From the NCBI RefSeq assembly GCF_005938625.1, contig NZ_VCNJ01000030.1, forward strand, positions 124,001 to 188,000: DNA of 64,000 nucleotides. Reading direction: 5' to 3'. A program made the translations under genes and the position numbers. A model generated the notes under the pieces. That model had not been told where the DNA came from. It saw nothing but the letters and a program-made list of their open reading frames with translations, and ran no database searches. This document shows positions 1 to 7,452 of this stretch, one piece after another. The stretch comes from Pseudomonas fluorescens (lineage in GTDB: Bacteria; Pseudomonadota; Gammaproteobacteria; Pseudomonadales; Pseudomonadaceae). Position 1 is the first letter of the stretch; each line of letters opens with the position of its first letter.

Positions 1-1658
1 AAATCGCCGCCCAGGCTGCTGATCACCGCGCATGCGCCATTCAGCGCGGTCTGGATTGCGCCTTCGGCCCAGCCGCCAGTGAACGAGGCGCCGCAACCGG
101 CCAGGTACAAACCGGTGTCCTGTTTCGGGTCGAGTGCGGTGCGGAACTGATAGAACAGGCGCTCGGAGTAAATATCGTCGCCGGGGAAGTTCAGCTTGAA
201 AGCGCCGAGTGCGTGCTTGTCGGTCAGCCAGTCGTATTCCAGAACGTAGCGCTGGTAGTCACCGTCCAGCGGCAGCAGATGGCTGGCAAATTCCGGTGCA
301 CTCATCGCCAATTCATCGACCAGACGCAGGCAGCGCTGCACCTTGTCGGTCATCGAAACCATCTTGTGCGAGTCGTCTTCCCAGGTGTAACTGATCAGCA
401 CCACGCCCCAGGAATCCGGATCGTGCGGCGCGTAGTCGAGGCAATACACGCCCTTGACCAGGGTGTCGGTCTGGATGTTGTGCGCCAGGCCATGTTTGAG
501 CCAGAACTTGTCCTTGGTCAGGATGAACAGCTTGGATGAACCGACCATGTGCGTTTCGTTGATCGCCCGCGCGACGTCGCGATTGACGAAGGCCTGGTTC
601 TGCGTGAGCTTGAGATTCACTTGCAGGGCGCGGGTCGTGGTGGTGGTGATTACCCGGTCGCAGGCGTAGGTTTCGCCGTTGCTGCCGGCCAGCAGAATTT
701 CGCCTTTCGGCCCTTTGTTGATCGATTCAATGCGTGTGCGGCAAATCATGTCGCGCACCTGAATACCGTTGAATTCGCTGTCGGCAATCCGCTCGGCCAG
801 CGAAGAAATACCGTTGGGCACCAGACGCTGATTGACCTCCAGCGCATTCACCACCAGCCGCAGGATCTCGGTGAACGAGGCGCGGTACACCGACTGGAAA
901 CCACCCGAGCCAATGCCCAGCGAGCCGAACAGGTGGAAGTCTTCAGGCTTGCGCCACGGCTTGCCGCCCGGCGGCTTTTTGCCGGTGAAGATGCGCACCA
1001 TCGCCGAGTAAAAGGAGCTGTCGCCGAAGCAGTCCAGATAGCGTTGCCACTCGGGCTGCACTTCGCAGTAATTGTGCTGCTTGAGCAGTTCGGTGATCAG
1101 TAGCGGTGGCGCCAGGCACGTGCCGTCATCGAGGGTGACGCCTTCGCTGAGAAAGGCGATCCAGCCTTGGTGCACGGTGCTGAACAATGCCGGCGGCGGC
1201 TGCATGGCCGCCCAGTGATGGGCTTCGCCGCGGTAGTGAATTTCAGTGTCGACCACGCCTGGGTCGGGAAACGCCTCGGTGGTCTGGATGCCGAAGCGAT
1301 TAAGGTAATGAAACAGCCCGACCTCACTCGGCGGAAAACGCATGGCGCCCATTTCCGCGATGAACTGCGGCTGTTCCTCATCAAAGCACTGCGTCAGCAG
1401 ACGCCCGCCGACATGCGCAGGTTCGGCTTCAAACAACGTCACGCGACGCGCACCGGCGCGCAGCAGTTCATAAGCGGCGACCAGCCCGCTGAGGCCGGCG
1501 CCGACGATGCCGATGTGTTTCTCGGCAGTTTCCGCTGGCAGGTAACCGATGGCTTCATCGGCACTGCGCAGGAACTGGCCATAGTCATACAGCAGATCGA
1601 CGTAGGGAAAAGACAGGCACGCGGACGCCTGACTGACATCATGGGAAATAGGTTTCAC
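1..1658 (-). CDS. Tryptophan 2-monooxygenase-like FAD amine oxidase (partial, 3' end off window)
   Basis: 552 codons are visible from a GTG start at 1658; the last few residues lie beyond base 1. The protein opens with a PYVDLLYDYG segment, then the FAD-binding GAGLSG (residues 53-58), then IAEMGAMRFPP (about 100-110) and FPDPGVVDTE. Further on come LFGSLGIGSGGF, ETHMVGSSKLFILT, YTWEDD, DWLTDKHALGAFKLNFPG and, near the end, a second FAD motif region LAGCGASFTGGWAEGA. These blocks match Pseudomonas savastanoi IaaM far better than lysine monooxygenase DavB, as I remember both. IaaM converts tryptophan to indole-3-acetamide with O2, releasing CO2 and water. No IaaH-like amidase is in view; it could lie off the left edge. 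The gene is last of a six-gene run, 19 bases after the dioxygenase beta subunit. No clear Shine-Dalgarno precedes the GTG, so translation may be coupled. Substrate is inferred, not shown; another aromatic amino acid is possible. Confidence 0.8.
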   Translation of the reverse strand, partial: MKPISHDVSQASACLSFPYVDLLYDYGQFLRSADEAIGYLPAETAEKHIGIVGAGLSGLVAAYELLRAGARRVTLFEAEPAHVGGRLLTQCFDEEQPQFIAEMGAMRFPPSEVGLFHYLNRFGIQTTEAFPDPGVVDTEIHYRGEAHHWAAMQPPPALFSTVHQGWIAFLSEGVTLDDGTCLAPPLLITELLKQHNYCEVQPEWQRYLDCFGDSSFYSAMVRIFTGKKPPGGKPWRKPEDFHLFGSLGIGSGGFQSVYRASFTEILRLVVNALEVNQRLVPNGISSLAERIADSEFNGIQVRDMICRTRIESINKGPKGEILLAGSNGETYACDRVITTTTTRALQVNLKLTQNQAFVNRDVARAINETHMVGSSKLFILTKDKFWLKHGLAHNIQTDTLVKGVYCLDYAPHDPDSWGVVLISYTWEDDSHKMVSMTDKVQRCLRLVDELAMSAPEFASHLLPLDGDYQRYVLEYDWLTDKHALGAFKLNFPGDDIYSERLFYQFRTALDPKQDTGLYLAGCGASFTGGWAEGAIQTALNGACAVISSLGGD

Positions 1659-1677
1659 AGGGGGACTTCTCGATCGA

Positions 1678-2163
1678 TCAGATAATGAGCTGCAGGCTTT
1701 CAAGGGCGCGTGCGGGGTTGAGCAACAGGATTTTCTTGCCGTGAATCTTCCACGTGCCATCGATGTTGATCAGTTGATGTTCGACGGTCACCGGGTAGTG
1801 CCATTCGTTGTCGCCGCGCGCTTCGCAATAGAGCATGTTGGAGCTGGCGCACGCGCTGAACGAGGCTTCGTCAAGGGTGATGCGCGGGCGCTGGGCGATG
1901 TGCAGGCTGCGACTCTTGGGCTGCTGGGAAAAGTTGCGCGCATTGGCCAGCCGGTTGATCCGCAGCGTGGTCAGAAAACGGTCCTCATACACCAGCGATG
2001 ATTCGTGCAACGGGCTGACCTGCTCTCGGGTCATGGGAATCCAGTAGTGGTAGTCATCGCTGAGCAGCTGTTGCCAGGCGTCGAAATCCTGCTGGTCGAG
2101 CAAGTGCAGTTCGGTCTCGATCAGTTGCTCGATGGCGTGGTGATTAGATTGATCGTGTTGCAT
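1678..2163 (-). CDS. Aromatic-ring-hydroxylating dioxygenase, beta subunit
   Basis: 161 aa, the usual length for the small NTF2-fold subunit of Rieske dioxygenases. The N-terminal IEQLIETELHLLDQQDFDAW, the central YWIPMTRE and the later INRLANARNFSQQPKSRSLH are typical of this family. The subunit has no catalytic metal; it builds the alpha3beta3 hexamer with the gene just upstream. Its start overlaps the 3' end of the alpha-subunit gene by 20 bases, so translation is almost certainly coupled. By size and company it resembles IacD of indole-3-acetate degradation, but sequence alone does not fix the substrate. Confidence 0.88.
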   Translation of the reverse strand: MQHDQSNHHAIEQLIETELHLLDQQDFDAWQQLLSDDYHYWIPMTREQVSPLHESSLVYEDRFLTTLRINRLANARNFSQQPKSRSLHIAQRPRITLDEASFSACASSNMLYCEARGDNEWHYPVTVEHQLINIDGTWKIHGKKILLLNPARALESLQLII

Positions 2164-3442
2164 GGTCGTCCCGCATCAAGTGCTGCCAACTGTTATAGAA
2201 ATTACGCATGGCCATTTCGCTGGTGCCGGACACCACTTGGCTCTGCGCGTAGGATTCGTTCGGGCTGAACAGGCGGGCGACGTTGACCCATTCGTTGGCG
2301 TCGCTGCCCAGGCCTTCCATGGCCCGTTCGTACATTTCCACGTCGTCGTGGGCGACCATCGAGCACGGCGAGTTGATCAGGTTGTTGTACTGCACGGTTC
2401 TTTCCAGCAACTGCACGGGGGCGCCTTGCAGTTCGAAGATCCACGACTCGACGATGGTCTCGCGGGCGCTGACCGGTTTGATCACGCGCAAGGTCTGGAT
2501 CGGTCCCTTGACCATCAGGTTGGGGAAATACACGGTGTTGTGGCGGGTGTCGTCGAGGATCGCCCGGGCCTGCTCTTCACCGTAGCTTTGCACCATCAAG
2601 TCCCAGTAACCGGGGATGTCGGTGTACGCCTTGTGGATCGAATTACTCACCCCGGTGTGCCCGTGGCCGTTGGCCCAGACCCGAATGCCCATGCCGGCGA
2701 AAAACTCGTAGGAGGCCATGAACGGCGAGAACAGTTCGACTGCCATCGGTGGCTTGCCCTGAGCGCCGGTTTCCTGCCACAGGCGTATCGCTTCGCCGGC
2801 CGAAGACTCGTGGGCGATCATCGGGTGGCAGGTGTCGGTCTGGTTGTCGACGACCATTTTCCAGTTGCAGCGATGGCGGTGCAGCAGTGGCTGGCCGATC
2901 ACTTTCAGCTGGCCTTGCGGCGAGCGCATGACCATGTTGTCCAGGGTCGACAGCGACTCGCCGAAAAAATCCTCGAAGCCGATGCCTTCTTCCGTCAGGC
3001 GGACAAACACGAAGCCGCGATAGTTGTGCACCGCTTGCACCGGGCGCATGCCTTTGTGCGCAGAACAACTGCTGAGGTCGCAGTCGTCGTATTCCTTTTT
3101 CACGGGAATACTCAGCAACTCGCCGTCCGTCTTGAACGTCCAGGCGTGGTATGGGCAGCGCATGAAGCGGCCGACATTGCCGCGCGCTTCGGCCAGCACT
3201 TTCACGCCTTTGTGTGGGCAGCGGTTGTGCAGCACGACGATGGCGCCGTTCTTCTGCCGAACCATCGCCAGCGGCTGTTGCGCGAGGGTGGTGGTGAAGT
3301 AGTCGCCGGTCTCGGGGATCAGGCTGTCGTGACCCAGGTAGCACCAGCTCGCGGCGAACACGCGCTGCTGTTCCTGTTCGAAAAGCGCCTGATCAAGGAA
3401 CAGAGATTTATGCACTTCTCTGCCATTGAAATAGTTGTCCAA
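2144..3442 (-). CDS. Rieske dioxygenase, alpha (catalytic) subunit
   Basis: 432 aa from a TTG at 3442. The frame is open further upstream, but a GAGAGAGGA ribosome site sits about seven bases before this TTG, and the LDNYFNGREV start fits the family. The Rieske [2Fe-2S] ligands are C75-P-H77 and C96-P-Y-H99. The mononuclear Fe(II) site shows H206 and H211 in TDTCHPMIAH. The catalytic machinery therefore looks intact. The enzyme should add O2 to an aromatic ring, with electrons from the VanB-type reductase encoded 14 bases upstream. The combination of this alpha, a 161-aa beta and a reductase resembles IacC/IacD/IacF of auxin catabolism. With the IaaM-like enzyme beside it, an indolic substrate is a reasonable guess, but not proved. 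Confidence 0.88.
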   Translation of the reverse strand: MDNYFNGREVHKSLFLDQALFEQEQQRVFAASWCYLGHDSLIPETGDYFTTTLAQQPLAMVRQKNGAIVVLHNRCPHKGVKVLAEARGNVGRFMRCPYHAWTFKTDGELLSIPVKKEYDDCDLSSCSAHKGMRPVQAVHNYRGFVFVRLTEEGIGFEDFFGESLSTLDNMVMRSPQGQLKVIGQPLLHRHRCNWKMVVDNQTDTCHPMIAHESSAGEAIRLWQETGAQGKPPMAVELFSPFMASYEFFAGMGIRVWANGHGHTGVSNSIHKAYTDIPGYWDLMVQSYGEEQARAILDDTRHNTVYFPNLMVKGPIQTLRVIKPVSARETIVESWIFELQGAPVQLLERTVQYNNLINSPCSMVAHDDVEMYERAMEGLGSDANEWVNVARLFSPNESYAQSQVVSGTSEMAMRNFYNSWQHLMRDDHATRSI

Positions 3443-3456
3443 CGGGGTGTCCTCTC

Positions 3457-4389
3457 TCAGATCGCCAGTTTCAGGCGCGGGCTTTTCGCACGGGAAACGC
3501 AGGGGTAGATTCGCGTACTGCAGGCCGCTTCCTGTTCGCTCATGATGAAATCGCGGTGATCGACTTCGCCTTCGAGTACGTCCAGCGCACAGACGCCGCA
3601 TTCACCACGACGGCAGTCGTACAGCGGGTCGAGTCCGGCCGCTTCCAAGGCTTCGAGCAATGATTGTTGCGGGCCGACATTGACGCTGACACCGGAGTCG
3701 GCCGCCTCGATGACAAAGCCTTGCGCGACGTCATCGCGGGCAACGTTGAACACTTCCAGATGGATCTGCTCACGCGCCAGGCCAACGCTTTCGGCGTGTT
3801 TGAGCACGGCGCTGAGCATCGCCGCCGGGCCGCAGACATACAGACGGTCATCGGCGCTCAAGTCGGCAAGCACCTCGCTGATTGCCGGGCGACTGCCGGA
3901 GAAGTGCAGTTGCAGGCGTTCTTGCAGCTGTTCTTGCAGGTGCCGGGCGTAGACCGCGTCGTCGGCGCTCTTGGCGAAGTAATGCAGGTGCGCAGGGCGG
4001 TTCAACGCGTCGAGGTGGCGCAGGATGCCGGTCAGCGGCGTGATGCCGATGCCGCCAGCAATCGCGATGTCACGTCCGCGGTCAGCGTCGAGCGGGTAGT
4101 TGAAGGTGTTCAGCGGACCTTCAAGCTCCACACTGTCATTGACCGCCAAGGTGCGGATGTACTGGCTGCTGGCGGAGTCCGGCGAGAGGCGGATGGCGAA
4201 AGTGAACTGGCCATCCGCAACCTCGTTCACATGCACCGTCGAGTAATGCCGACAGTCGTCCAGCCCCGGGATCAGCCATTTGAAGTGCGCACCGGCATGG
4301 GTCATTTCCGACAGGGAGGCCGGACCGCTGACGGTGACTTCCTTGATCGACGCCGAGAGCATCCGGCAGTGGGTGACGGTGTATTTCAT
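3457..4389 (-). CDS. PDR/VanB-family oxygenase reductase (flavin + NAD + [2Fe-2S])
   Basis: 310 aa from ATG 4389; this ATG overlaps the TGA of the upstream gene (ATGA). The order of domains is that of phthalate dioxygenase reductase: an N-terminal flavin barrel (RHYS at about 47-50), the NAD module (GGIGITP, later VCGPAAM) and a C-terminal plant-type ferredoxin with CRRGECGVC and a fourth cysteine about 30 residues on. It carries electrons from NAD(P)H to the Rieske centre of the dioxygenase encoded next. Same general type as IacF and VanB. No separate ferredoxin gene is needed, which explains why the cluster has none. Confidence 0.9.
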   Translation of the reverse strand: MKYTVTHCRMLSASIKEVTVSGPASLSEMTHAGAHFKWLIPGLDDCRHYSTVHVNEVADGQFTFAIRLSPDSASSQYIRTLAVNDSVELEGPLNTFNYPLDADRGRDIAIAGGIGITPLTGILRHLDALNRPAHLHYFAKSADDAVYARHLQEQLQERLQLHFSGSRPAISEVLADLSADDRLYVCGPAAMLSAVLKHAESVGLAREQIHLEVFNVARDDVAQGFVIEAADSGVSVNVGPQQSLLEALEAAGLDPLYDCRRGECGVCALDVLEGEVDHRDFIMSEQEAACSTRIYPCVSRAKSPRLKLAI

Positions 4390-4802
4390 GCAGGCTTTTC
4401 CTGGCTGATCGGTGTTTCGTGCAGGTACAGCCACTGGACGTCGTGGTGCTGCACACGCAGGATCGCCAGCGAAATACGTGAGGTTTCGCTCTGATTCAGG
4501 CGATGGGTTTCCTTGTAGCGCAGGGCCACGGTCGAGCCTTCGTGCCAGACCGTGTGCAGGTCGCTGATCAGAATCTCCAGACCTTTGCGGGCACCGACGG
4601 CACCGCTGAACAGTTGCTCGACTTGTGCCCGACCGACCACGGCGGCCGAGGTGGTGACCATGCTGAAGTGCTCGGCGAACACCGCCATGAGTGGGCCGAT
4701 GGCGTCTGCGCCGGCATCGTCGGCATTGGTGAAGACACGGTGAATCAGTTCGTGCACGTGGTGAATACTGTGTTGCGCTCGTTCAACCAGGTTGTTGTTC
4801 AT
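4386..4802 (-). CDS. NTF2/SnoaL-like small protein
   Basis: 138 aa with ATG 4802 behind an AAAGGA ribosome site. The pattern (helical N-terminus, LMAVFAEHFSMVTTSAAVVGRAQVEQLFSGAVGAR, then LHTVWHEGSTVALRYKETHR) is that of the SnoaL/NTF2 alpha+beta cone fold. Members include polyketide cyclases, steroid isomerases and many proteins with no known activity. It overlaps the MFS gene by 20 bases and the reductase by 4, so it is locked into this operon and is probably a real pathway component, for example an isomerase or dehydratase acting on the oxygenated product. It is not a second dioxygenase beta subunit judging by sequence. Exact role unknown. Confidence 0.65.
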   Translation of the reverse strand: MNNNLVERAQHSIHHVHELIHRVFTNADDAGADAIGPLMAVFAEHFSMVTTSAAVVGRAQVEQLFSGAVGARKGLEILISDLHTVWHEGSTVALRYKETHRLNQSETSRISLAILRVQHHDVQWLYLHETPISQEKPA

Positions 4803-6150
4803 GGCATTCCTTTGGAGGGTTCAATTGACTCATCTGAAACAGCGGGAACAGCCCGACCAGTGCCGCAATCGCGAACGTCGCGTGATAGGCCAGTGTGGTG
4901 TCGAACTGCTTGAGCAGCACATTGAAGATCATCAGAAACAACGCGGCACCGAGGCTGAACGACATCTGCCGATTGATGTTCCAGATCACGCTGGCCTTGT
5001 GTGTATCGCCGCCGGAGAAGTCCATCAGCGAGGTGGTTTGTGCGGTGTTGGCGCCGATGCCACCGCCGATGCCCATCAGGCTGTAAGCGATGACGATCAC
5101 CCACAGGTCCGTCGGCGCGTTGACCAGCATCAGCGTGGCGATGCCGGCGCTGTGCAGCAGCATGCCGAGGGTGAACAGACGTTTCGCGCCGACCCGGTTG
5201 TAGACCCGGCCGCAAATCGTCATCGCAATGAACGCGCCGATGGCATAAAGGATCATGAACATCCCGGTCAGCCGGGCGCTGAAGTGCAGGGTGTTCTGCA
5301 GGAAGAAAATGCTCATCAGGTTGACCCCGGTGAACACGCCGGGAATCGCGTAATAGATGAAGATCGAGGTGCTGAGCTTTTTGCTTTTGAGCAGGCTCAA
5401 TTCGATGATCGCGTTGCTGCAGCGGCGGTAGTGCCGCAGGTACAGCGCAATGAACAGCAAGCCCGCCGCGACACAGCTCAACGCGGCCAGTGCCGGGTAG
5501 TCGCCGCCGTACAGCGACATGCCCATCAGCAGGCTGGCGAGTGCAGCGCTGACCAGCAGCAGGCCTTTGATGTCCGGACGAGGCAGGTCCGCTGGTTTGC
5601 TTTCCTTGATCCACAACCACGACAGTCCGGCGGCGATCAGCGAGAACGGAATGTTGCTGTAGAACACCCAACGCCAGGAGCTGCTGTCGACAATGATGCC
5701 GCCGACCGTCGGCGAAATGGCCGGGGCAATCAGCGCGACGGCCATCACCAGTGTGGATATTTTCGCCCGTTGTTCGCCTTGAAACAGATTGAAGGTCAGC
5801 GCCTGACCGACCGGAATCAGCAGCCCGCCACCGACCCCCTGAACGAACCGCCAGATCACCAGTTCATGGAAACTGTCGGCCATGCCGCACATCCACACAG
5901 AGCCGGTGAACACCAGCATCGAAGCGGTGAGAATCTCGCGGCTGCCAAAGCGCCCGGCCAGCCAGGTGCTGACTGGAATAATCAGGGTCAGGCCCAGAAT
6001 ATAAGCATTGGCGACCCACGCCACCGATGAAGTACTGACCTGTAAAGTTGCCGATATACTGGGCAATGCCACAGCCGACATAAATATGTTTATACAGTCA
6101 ATAAAAAAGCCGATCAGAAAGATCAGCGCAATTTTATAGCGATAGTTCAT
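4783..6150 (-). CDS. MFS transporter (DHA2/EmrB-like)
   Basis: 455 aa, start ATG 6150 with an AAAGGGG ribosome site eight bases upstream. The N-terminal helix contains IDCINIFMSAVALP, followed by STSSVAWVANAYILGLTL, AGRFGSREI and FVQGVGGGLLIPVGQALTFNLF, all typical of drug:H+ antiporters of the EmrB/QacA group. Long hydrophobic segments fill the rest. It heads the cluster, so it probably exports the pathway product or imports the substrate. Export fits the family better. Confidence 0.85.
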   Translation of the reverse strand: MNYRYKIALIFLIGFFIDCINIFMSAVALPSISATLQVSTSSVAWVANAYILGLTLIIPVSTWLAGRFGSREILTASMLVFTGSVWMCGMADSFHELVIWRFVQGVGGGLLIPVGQALTFNLFQGEQRAKISTLVMAVALIAPAISPTVGGIIVDSSSWRWVFYSNIPFSLIAAGLSWLWIKESKPADLPRPDIKGLLLVSAALASLLMGMSLYGGDYPALAALSCVAAGLLFIALYLRHYRRCSNAIIELSLLKSKKLSTSIFIYYAIPGVFTGVNLMSIFFLQNTLHFSARLTGMFMILYAIGAFIAMTICGRVYNRVGAKRLFTLGMLLHSAGIATLMLVNAPTDLWVIVIAYSLMGIGGGIGANTAQTTSLMDFSGGDTHKASVIWNINRQMSFSLGAALFLMIFNVLLKQFDTTLAYHATFAIAALVGLFPLFQMSQLNPPKECHEQQPG

Positions 6151-6196
6151 GTTGTATCCCCTTTGCCGCGCAGCATAGGGGCGATGGACTTGAAGT

Positions 6197-6226
6197 GTCG
6201 ATACGACTATGCTTAAAACAATGTTT
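6197..6226. promoter_or_regulatory. Candidate LysR operator between divergent genes
   Basis: In the 90-base gap between the MFS gene and the LysR gene are two perfect small palindromes: GTCG-ATA-CGAC (6197-6207) and AAACA-A-TGTTT (6216-6226). LysR-type proteins usually bind such inverted repeats between themselves and a divergent target. Assignment to this regulator is inference from position. Confidence 0.4.
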
Positions 6227-6240
6227 GACAGGATTTAACA

Positions 6241-7143
6241 GTGAGCCATAGCGCCATGCACTCTCATCTTAATCGGGTTCAGACGTTCCTCGCGGTGGTG
6301 GATTTTGGTTCTTACACCAAGGCCGCGAATTATCTGAGTATCAGCAAAGCCATGGCCAGCCTGCATGTCAAGGCGCTGGAAGAAGTGTTGTCGGCGACGC
6401 TGTTGATCCGCAATACTCGCAATATATCGCTGACCGAAATAGGTCAGGAGTTTTATGAGGAGTTCAAGGGTATTGTCGCGGACATCGATAATGCGTTTGA
6501 TAATGTCCTGAAAGGTAATAATCGAGTGTCCGGAAAGTTACGGATTAGTTCAACCAGTGAATACGGTGAAAAATATATTCTGCCGTTGATCCCTCTGTTC
6601 TCCGAGCGCTATCCGGAAATTCGCCTGTGCTACAACTTCAACTCTTCGTTGAATGATCTGGTCGCGGAAAAACTTGATCTGGTGATCCGTCTGGGCAACT
6701 TGGCGGATTCGGCATTCAAAAGTCGCAAGTTGGCCGATTATGAAATCGTGCTGGTGGCCACCGAGGCATTTCTCGCCCGGCATCCGGTGCGGGCCCCGCA
6801 GGATCTGAACAGCGTGCCGTGGATCGCCAACAGCAATTTGCAGGCGCCGACCCAGTGGACATTGCGTCATGGTCAAGGGCAGGCCTTCGAGGTTGGCGGT
6901 ACCAGCCACTTCGAGTCGAACTCGTCGACGGCGATTCGCTCGATGACGTTGTCGTCCCTGGGCGTGTCGGTTCTGCCGGCGTGGGTGGTGGCCGATGACA
7001 TTGCTGCCGGGCATCTGGTGCGCTTGCTGCCGGAGTATTCGTTGCCTTCGCAGTCGATCAATGTGGTATTTCCGAACACCCCGCATCTGCCACACAAGTC
7101 ACGGGCGTTCATTGATTTTCTGTTGTTGCATCTGGCGCAGTGA
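6241..7143 (+). CDS. LysR-family transcriptional regulator
   Basis: 300 aa. GTG 6241 follows a CAGGA ribosome site; ATG 6256 is an alternative start. The winged helix-turn-helix is at the N-terminus (TFLAVVDFGSYTKAANYLSISKAMASLHVKALEE), followed by TLLIRNTRNISLTEIGQEF and a ligand-binding domain of the usual length. It is transcribed away from the six-gene oxygenase cluster and is the obvious candidate regulator of it. Its inducer is probably the substrate or a pathway intermediate. The first third is more AT-rich than the rest of the window. Confidence 0.9.
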   Translation: MSHSAMHSHLNRVQTFLAVVDFGSYTKAANYLSISKAMASLHVKALEEVLSATLLIRNTRNISLTEIGQEFYEEFKGIVADIDNAFDNVLKGNNRVSGKLRISSTSEYGEKYILPLIPLFSERYPEIRLCYNFNSSLNDLVAEKLDLVIRLGNLADSAFKSRKLADYEIVLVATEAFLARHPVRAPQDLNSVPWIANSNLQAPTQWTLRHGQGQAFEVGGTSHFESNSSTAIRSMTLSSLGVSVLPAWVVADDIAAGHLVRLLPEYSLPSQSINVVFPNTPHLPHKSRAFIDFLLLHLAQ

Positions 7144-7392
7144 TGCTGCCCTGAAAGCCCCTCACCCTAGCCCTCCCGAAACGTCGGACCGCCCATAGGG
7201 AGAGGGGACTGATCGCGTTATCCTTGCGAGTTACGCCGACCTGAAATATCGAGTCGAACCCAGGATTGAAAAAGCCCTCGATCGGCTCCTTTTTCCCAGC
7301 GCGGTATTTGAACGAGCCCCGATCGGCTCCCTTTCCCCCTCGCCCCCTTGGGGGGAGAGGGCTGGGGTGAGGGGGGCTGGATTTCATTGACA
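7144..7392. repeat. Gene-free spacer with long inverted repeat (CCCTCACCCTAGCCCTC type)
   Basis: Arms at 7158-7177 (CCCCTCACCCTAGCCCTCCC) and 7352-7374 (GGGAGAGGGCTGGGGTGAGG) are imperfect inverted copies about 175 bases apart. Inside, CGATCGGCTCC occurs twice in direct orientation (7279 and 7320). I recognise the arms as a dispersed intergenic repeat seen in many proteobacteria. No gene is visible in this spacer. Confidence 0.6.
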
Positions 7393-7430
7393 CAAAAAAA
7401 AGCCCCTGAATCTCACCATTCAGGGGCTTT
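7393..7430 (-). terminator. Rho-independent terminator of glpD
   Basis: Stem AGCCCCTGAAT / ATTCAGGGGCT with a six-base loop, followed on the minus strand by a run of eight T. It lies 23 bases past the glpD stop. Confidence 0.9.
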
Positions 7431-7452
7431 CGTCTAAGCGACGGTCCGAAGA

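Noticed and set aside
1439..1642. ATG at 1642 as start of the first gene
   Set aside because: It is in another frame. The frame with the FAD motif starts at GTG 1658.
2162..3508. 448-codon plus-strand frame over the dioxygenase alpha subunit
   Set aside because: The minus-strand product has a complete Rieske and Fe site; the plus-strand one has no recognisable domain.
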